Part shown: in pieces, positions 61,149-64,000 of the stretch
Position numbering within the stretch: position 1 is the first letter of the stretch
How the letters are laid out: the number at the start of each line of letters is the position of its first letter
Assembly (NCBI RefSeq): GCF_000422805.1
Contig: NZ_KE383922.1
Span: 547,772-611,771, forward strand
Source: Nocardioides halotolerans DSM 19273
GTDB lineage: Bacteria > Actinomycetota > Actinomycetes > Propionibacteriales > Nocardioidaceae
Length of the DNA stretch: 64,000 nucleotides
Direction: 5' to 3'
Position numbers and translations under genes: made by a program
The notes under the pieces: generated by a model
What the model was told of the DNA's origin: nothing
Database searches by the model: none
What the model saw: the letters and a program-made list of their open reading frames with translations, nothing else

Positions 61149-61640
61149 TCAGGCGTCCAGCGCCGGCTCCCACGCCCGCGTGGCTACGCCGATGAGGTTC
61201 CAGGCGTTGATGGTGACGATCAGGGCCACCAGCGCGGCGACCTCGTCGTCCGACCAGTGCTCGGCGACCGCGTCGTAGTCCTCCTGCGGCACGTGCGTCT
61301 CGCTCGCCCGGGTGACCGACTCGGTGAACGCGAGCGCCGCGCGCTCCTTGTCGGTGAAGAACGGCATCTCCCGCCAGATGCTGACCGCGTGGATGCGCTG
61401 GTGGGGCTCGCCGTGGGTGACGGCGTCCTTCGCGTGCATGTCGACGCAGTAGGCGCACCCGTTGAGCTGGCTGGCCCGGAGCTTGAGCAGGTCGCGGAGC
61501 CCGGCCTGGATGCCGACCCGGTCGAGCTCGCGGGTCGCGGCGTTGTCGAGGTGGGCGACGGCCTTGCTGAACGCCGGCGCCGCGGCGTCGATGTCGAGAC
61601 GGGTCGCGATGGTGTGCAGGTGGTCTGTCGAGGTGCTCAT
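61149..61640 (-). CDS. Carboxymuconolactone decarboxylase/AhpD-like protein
   Basis: 163 residues, all-helical. The AhpD-type redox site is NGCAYCVDMHAKDA (CxxC with downstream His), preceded by LKLRASQL. Members reduce peroxides via thiols or have unknown roles. C-terminal VTINAWNLIGVATR completes the domain. ATG follows TAGCGT (minus strand, 61648-61653) by 7 nt. It lies between the two hairpin repeats and the 17-bp inverted repeat. Confidence 0.9.
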   Translation of the reverse strand: MSTSTDHLHTIATRLDIDAAAPAFSKAVAHLDNAATRELDRVGIQAGLRDLLKLRASQLNGCAYCVDMHAKDAVTHGEPHQRIHAVSIWREMPFFTDKERAALAFTESVTRASETHVPQEDYDAVAEHWSDDEVAALVALIVTINAWNLIGVATRAWEPALDA

Positions 61641-61717
61641 GACCTCAACGCTAGGGCGGTCGCGGCCCGATCGAAGGGCCGATCACGAGCCACTCATCTG
61701 GTCCAATCTCACGGGTA

Positions 61718-61788
61718 GCGGGATAGTCCCAGACATTCGGTACAGCGACGCGCGAGGTCGGTGTCCAGAACGTCTGGGACTATCCCGC
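61718..61788. repeat. 17-bp perfect inverted repeat with 37-nt spacer
   Basis: GCGGGATAGTCCCAGAC at 61718-61734 is the exact reverse complement of 61772-61788. Three more bases pair after one mismatch. Each arm also holds a smaller GGGA-TAG-TCCC palindrome. It starts 8 nt after the stop of the leftward 70-residue membrane protein gene; it could be a terminator, or a paired protein-binding site. Confidence 0.85.
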
Positions 61789-61796
61789 CGCGCTGT

Positions 61797-62009
61797 CTAG
61801 GACCCGATCGTCGAGACCAGCCACCAGATGAACATGACGGCCACGACGCACAGCCCGAAGCCCACTCCGGTCATCCAGATCGCGGCCTTCGGCGACCAGC
61901 TCACCTTCGGCCACACCTTGATCACGAACAGGAGGACGAGCCCGATCGTCACGAGCGTCGGTCCGCCGTAGAAGGCGGCGTAGAAGACGAGGGCGAGCAG
62001 AGAGTCCAT
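61797..62009 (-). CDS. Small two-helix membrane protein
   Basis: 70 residues: two membrane helices (GGPTLVTIGLVLLFVIKVW and MTGVGFGLCVVAVMFIWWL) joined by a short basic loop (PKVSWSPKAA). Not recognised. ATG at 62009 has CACGGT 6 nt upstream, an imperfect leaderless match. It lies 52 bp downstream of the Mur-ligase-like gene and could be its transcript partner. Confidence 0.72.
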   Translation of the reverse strand: MDSLLALVFYAAFYGGPTLVTIGLVLLFVIKVWPKVSWSPKAAIWMTGVGFGLCVVAVMFIWWLVSTIGS

Positions 62010-62061
62010 CCCGCGACCGTGACAGGGGCATCGGCGTTCCCGCGTGAGTACGCAGGCTCGA

Positions 62062-63765
62062 TCAGTCCGCCTGGGCCGCTCGCACCTTGTCGCGCAGGGT
62101 CTCCGGGCTGTCCGGCGTGCCTCCGTGCTCGGCGATCCAGGCGTAGGCCTCCTCGCGCTCGGCGTGGCACATGAGGCCGACCACGTCGCCCGGCTTCGCC
62201 TGGTCGACCAGCGCCGCGAGGCACGCCACCTCGGTGTCGTACGCCGGCACGTCGGTGACGCCGACCCGCTCGGCCCCGGCGCGCAGCAGGGCCTCGAGCT
62301 CGTCGGTGGTGCGGCCGCGGAGGTAGCGCTGCTTGTGCCCGATGGCGACCAGGTCGCTGTCGCGGGCGCCGATCTCGCCGAGCATCTCGATCAGGCCGTC
62401 GGTGCGGTCGCCGACCGCCCCCAGCCCGAGCAGCAGGCGGCACCCGGGCGCCCGCACGCCGTTCATGATCTCGAGCATCGCCTCGAGACCGGCCTCGTTG
62501 TGGGCGAGGTCCATCACGACCGAGACCCCGGACGGCATCGAGAAGAAGTTCATCCGCCCCGGGTTGTGCTCGGCGTCCGGCAGGAAGGTCCGCAGCCCCT
62601 CGACCACCACGTCGCGCGGGATGCCGATGGCCAGCGCGGCCGACGCCGCGGCCAGGCTGTTCTCGACGTTGAAGCGGGACAGGCCGGCGAGCGTCATCGG
62701 CACGTCGACCAGCTCGACCAGCGGGTCGGGGTCGCGGTGCGGCAGCAGCACCGAGATCCACCCGTCGATCACCGTGGTGGCCCGACCACCGTCGGAGAGC
62801 ACCTCGCGGATCGCCGGTGAGTCCGGGTCGCGGGAGAACACCCACGGCTGCGCCTTGACCGTCGTGCGCATCGCGAAGACCCGCGGGTCGTCGCCGTTCA
62901 GCACCGCCCAGCCGTCCTTGCGGGTGATGTGAGGGACGACGCCCTTCACCTCGGCGAGCTGGTCGAGCGTGTCGATGCCCTGGAGGCCGAGGTGGTCGGC
63001 GGAGACGTTCGTGACCACCGAGACGTCGTTGCGGGTCAGGCCGATCCCCTTGAGCAGGATGCCGCCGCGCGCTGTCTCGGTGACCGCGAGCTGCACCTGG
63101 GGGTGCGCGAGGACGCGGCCGGCGCCCGAGGGCCCGGAGTAGTCGCCGGCCTCGACGAGCTCGCCGTCGATGTAGATGCCGTCGGTGTTGGACCAGCCGA
63201 CCAGCCGGCCGTCGGCGCGCGCGATGTGCGCGATCATCCGGGACGTCGTGGTCTTGCCGTTGGTGCCCGTCACCGCGACGACGGGGATCCTCGGCGTGAT
63301 CGTGTGCGGCCCGGGCCCGTCGGCGGACGCGGCCACCCGCGCCGCCGCCGCGCCGACCACGCTGTCGATCTCGCCGCCGGGCACGGCGTCGAGCACCTCG
63401 GCGACCGCCGACCCCATCACCTGGGCGCGGGTGCGGTGCCGCCACGGGAATGCCACGACGATCTGGTGCGGGTCGCTGGTGGGCCGCACGCGGACGGCGA
63501 GCCGCGTCGAGCCCGACTCGGTCGCGATCGCCCGCACGAGCCGGCCCACCGCGCGCAGCGCGAACCGCTGCCGGAACCCGGTGTCCGGCGTGCCGGGACG
63601 CGCGTTGCGCAGGCCGATCCGCTGCGCGAACCGCCGCGCCGTGTCCTCCGGCACGGCGGCCAGGCCGCCGATGTCGAGGGTCAGCTTGATCGCGGCGCGC
63701 GGGAAGTAGAGGTTCGGGCCTTCCAGCACCCGCAGCTCGACCAGGGACGCGGGTTCGTCGGGCAC
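62062..63765 (-). CDS. Cyanophycin synthetase-like Mur ligase lacking the ATP-grasp domain
   Basis: 567 residues. The N-terminus (SLVELRVLEGPNLYFPRAAIKLTLDIGGL, in part) matches the start of the neighbouring CphA (ILETRVYRGANVWSYERAIHLVVDLGSL, in part). After about 150 residues it passes straight into a Mur-ligase domain: GTNGKTTTSRMIAHI, TETARGGILLKGIGL, VSADHLGLQGIDTLDQLAEVK, FNVENSLAAASAAL and VVMDLAHNEAG. The ATP-grasp domain present in CphA is missing without a trace of frameshift. GTG at 63765 is fixed by TAACGT 7 nt upstream. It probably ligates an amino acid to a dipeptide or polymer related to cyanophycin. Confidence 0.85.
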   Translation of the reverse strand: MPDEPASLVELRVLEGPNLYFPRAAIKLTLDIGGLAAVPEDTARRFAQRIGLRNARPGTPDTGFRQRFALRAVGRLVRAIATESGSTRLAVRVRPTSDPHQIVVAFPWRHRTRAQVMGSAVAEVLDAVPGGEIDSVVGAAAARVAASADGPGPHTITPRIPVVAVTGTNGKTTTSRMIAHIARADGRLVGWSNTDGIYIDGELVEAGDYSGPSGAGRVLAHPQVQLAVTETARGGILLKGIGLTRNDVSVVTNVSADHLGLQGIDTLDQLAEVKGVVPHITRKDGWAVLNGDDPRVFAMRTTVKAQPWVFSRDPDSPAIREVLSDGGRATTVIDGWISVLLPHRDPDPLVELVDVPMTLAGLSRFNVENSLAAASAALAIGIPRDVVVEGLRTFLPDAEHNPGRMNFFSMPSGVSVVMDLAHNEAGLEAMLEIMNGVRAPGCRLLLGLGAVGDRTDGLIEMLGEIGARDSDLVAIGHKQRYLRGRTTDELEALLRAGAERVGVTDVPAYDTEVACLAALVDQAKPGDVVGLMCHAEREEAYAWIAEHGGTPDSPETLRDKVRAAQAD

Positions 63766-63772
63766 GTGCCGG

Positions 63773-63778
63773 ACGTTA
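63773..63778 (-). promoter_or_regulatory. -10 element (TAACGT) fixing the Mur-ligase-like gene start
   Basis: TAACGT on the minus strand ends 7 nt before GTG 63765. The alternative TTG start at 63783 would lie upstream of the transcript. Confidence 0.5.
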
Positions 63779-63792
63779 CCCAAACGGGCCGG

Positions 63793-64000
63793 TCAGGCGC
63801 CCGTCGCGTGGAACCCGCCGTCGACGTGCACGATCTCGCCCGTCGTCGCCGGGAACAGGTCGGACAGCAGCGCGCAGATCGCCTTGGCGGTCGGCTCGTG
63901 GTCGGCGTTGTCCCAGCCGAGCGGCGCGCGCGTGGTCCACATGTCCTCGAGGTCGCTGAAGCCGGGGATCGCCTTGGCCGCCAGGGTGCGCAGCGGTCCG
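63793..64000 (-). CDS. fabI: Enoyl-ACP reductase (FabI/InhA), C-terminal part
   Basis: The last 68 codons before a TGA at 63793-63795; the 5' part lies beyond the window. The peptide reads GPLRTLAAKAIPGF, then APLGWDNADHEPTAKAICAL and PATTGEIVHVDGGFHATGA, the C-terminal substrate loop and end of FabI/InhA-type NADH-dependent enoyl-ACP reductases of type II fatty acid synthesis. The catalytic Tyr and Lys are outside. It ends 27 nt before the Mur-ligase-like gene on the same strand. Confidence 0.9.
   Translation of the reverse strand, partial: GPLRTLAAKAIPGFSDLEDMWTTRAPLGWDNADHEPTAKAICALLSDLFPATTGEIVHVDGGFHATGA

Overview
The window is very GC-rich (roughly 70% or more), densely packed actinobacterial chromosome. 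A conserved triad (MSMEG_4193-type phosphomutase, DUF3090, SCO1664 family), a FurA-KatG pair, an imuA-imuB-dnaE2 cassette under a TCGAAC-N4-GTTCGA LexA box, frequent GTG starts and many leaderless promoters point to a free-living high-GC actinomycete, most likely Nocardioidaceae (Nocardioides or a relative). The genus is inferred. I see no prophage, plasmid or CRISPR signature; the only mobile trace is a short IS5-type remnant near 32.2 kb.

Layout. 0-6 kb: housekeeping genes (phosphomutase/DUF3090/SCO1664, CorA, UppP, an aldo/keto reductase with a DUF5703 partner, an M20 peptidase) and tRNA-Leu(GAG). 6-15 kb: stress block, with the SOS mutasome operon reading left and furA-katG reading right from one shared intergenic region. 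15-27 kb: galactokinase, a Lys/Ala-rich basic protein, a P-loop kinase/luciferase-like monooxygenase fusion, two acyl-CoA dehydrogenases behind a perfect palindrome, peptide deformylase, an rRNA/tRNA methyltransferase, siroheme synthase, a PP2C phosphatase and a broken GNAT gene. 27-34 kb: an ECF41/SigJ-type sigma factor with its likely target epimerase, a FUSC exporter, a 13E12-type HNH protein, the IS remnant and a cyclase-like toroid protein.

34-44 kb is a divergent catabolic locus. One arm carries an APC permease, a choline/ethanolamine-kinase-like phosphotransferase and a FAD/GcvT oxidoreductase. The other carries a FadR-type regulator, a glutamine-synthetase-like ligase, an aldehyde dehydrogenase, a short-chain dehydrogenase and a gamma-glutamyl hydrolase. 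Together they look like uptake, gamma-glutamylation, oxidation and deglutamylation of an amine such as a polyamine or ethanolamine. 44-57 kb: secreted and membrane proteins of unknown role, a GDPD/hydrolase pair, an SPFH/NfeD pair, an ABC ATPase and SerB.

57-64 kb is a cyanophycin region: cyanophycinase and cyanophycin synthetase are translationally coupled. Opposite them is a second synthetase-like protein that keeps the N-terminal and Mur-ligase parts but lacks the ATP-grasp domain. Two 61-bp hairpin repeats and a 17-bp inverted repeat lie between them. The window ends in the 3' part of fabI.

The most general signal is promoter architecture. At 20 genes a TANNNT hexamer lies 6-8 nt before the start codon, which predicts leaderless transcripts and fixes several otherwise ambiguous starts.
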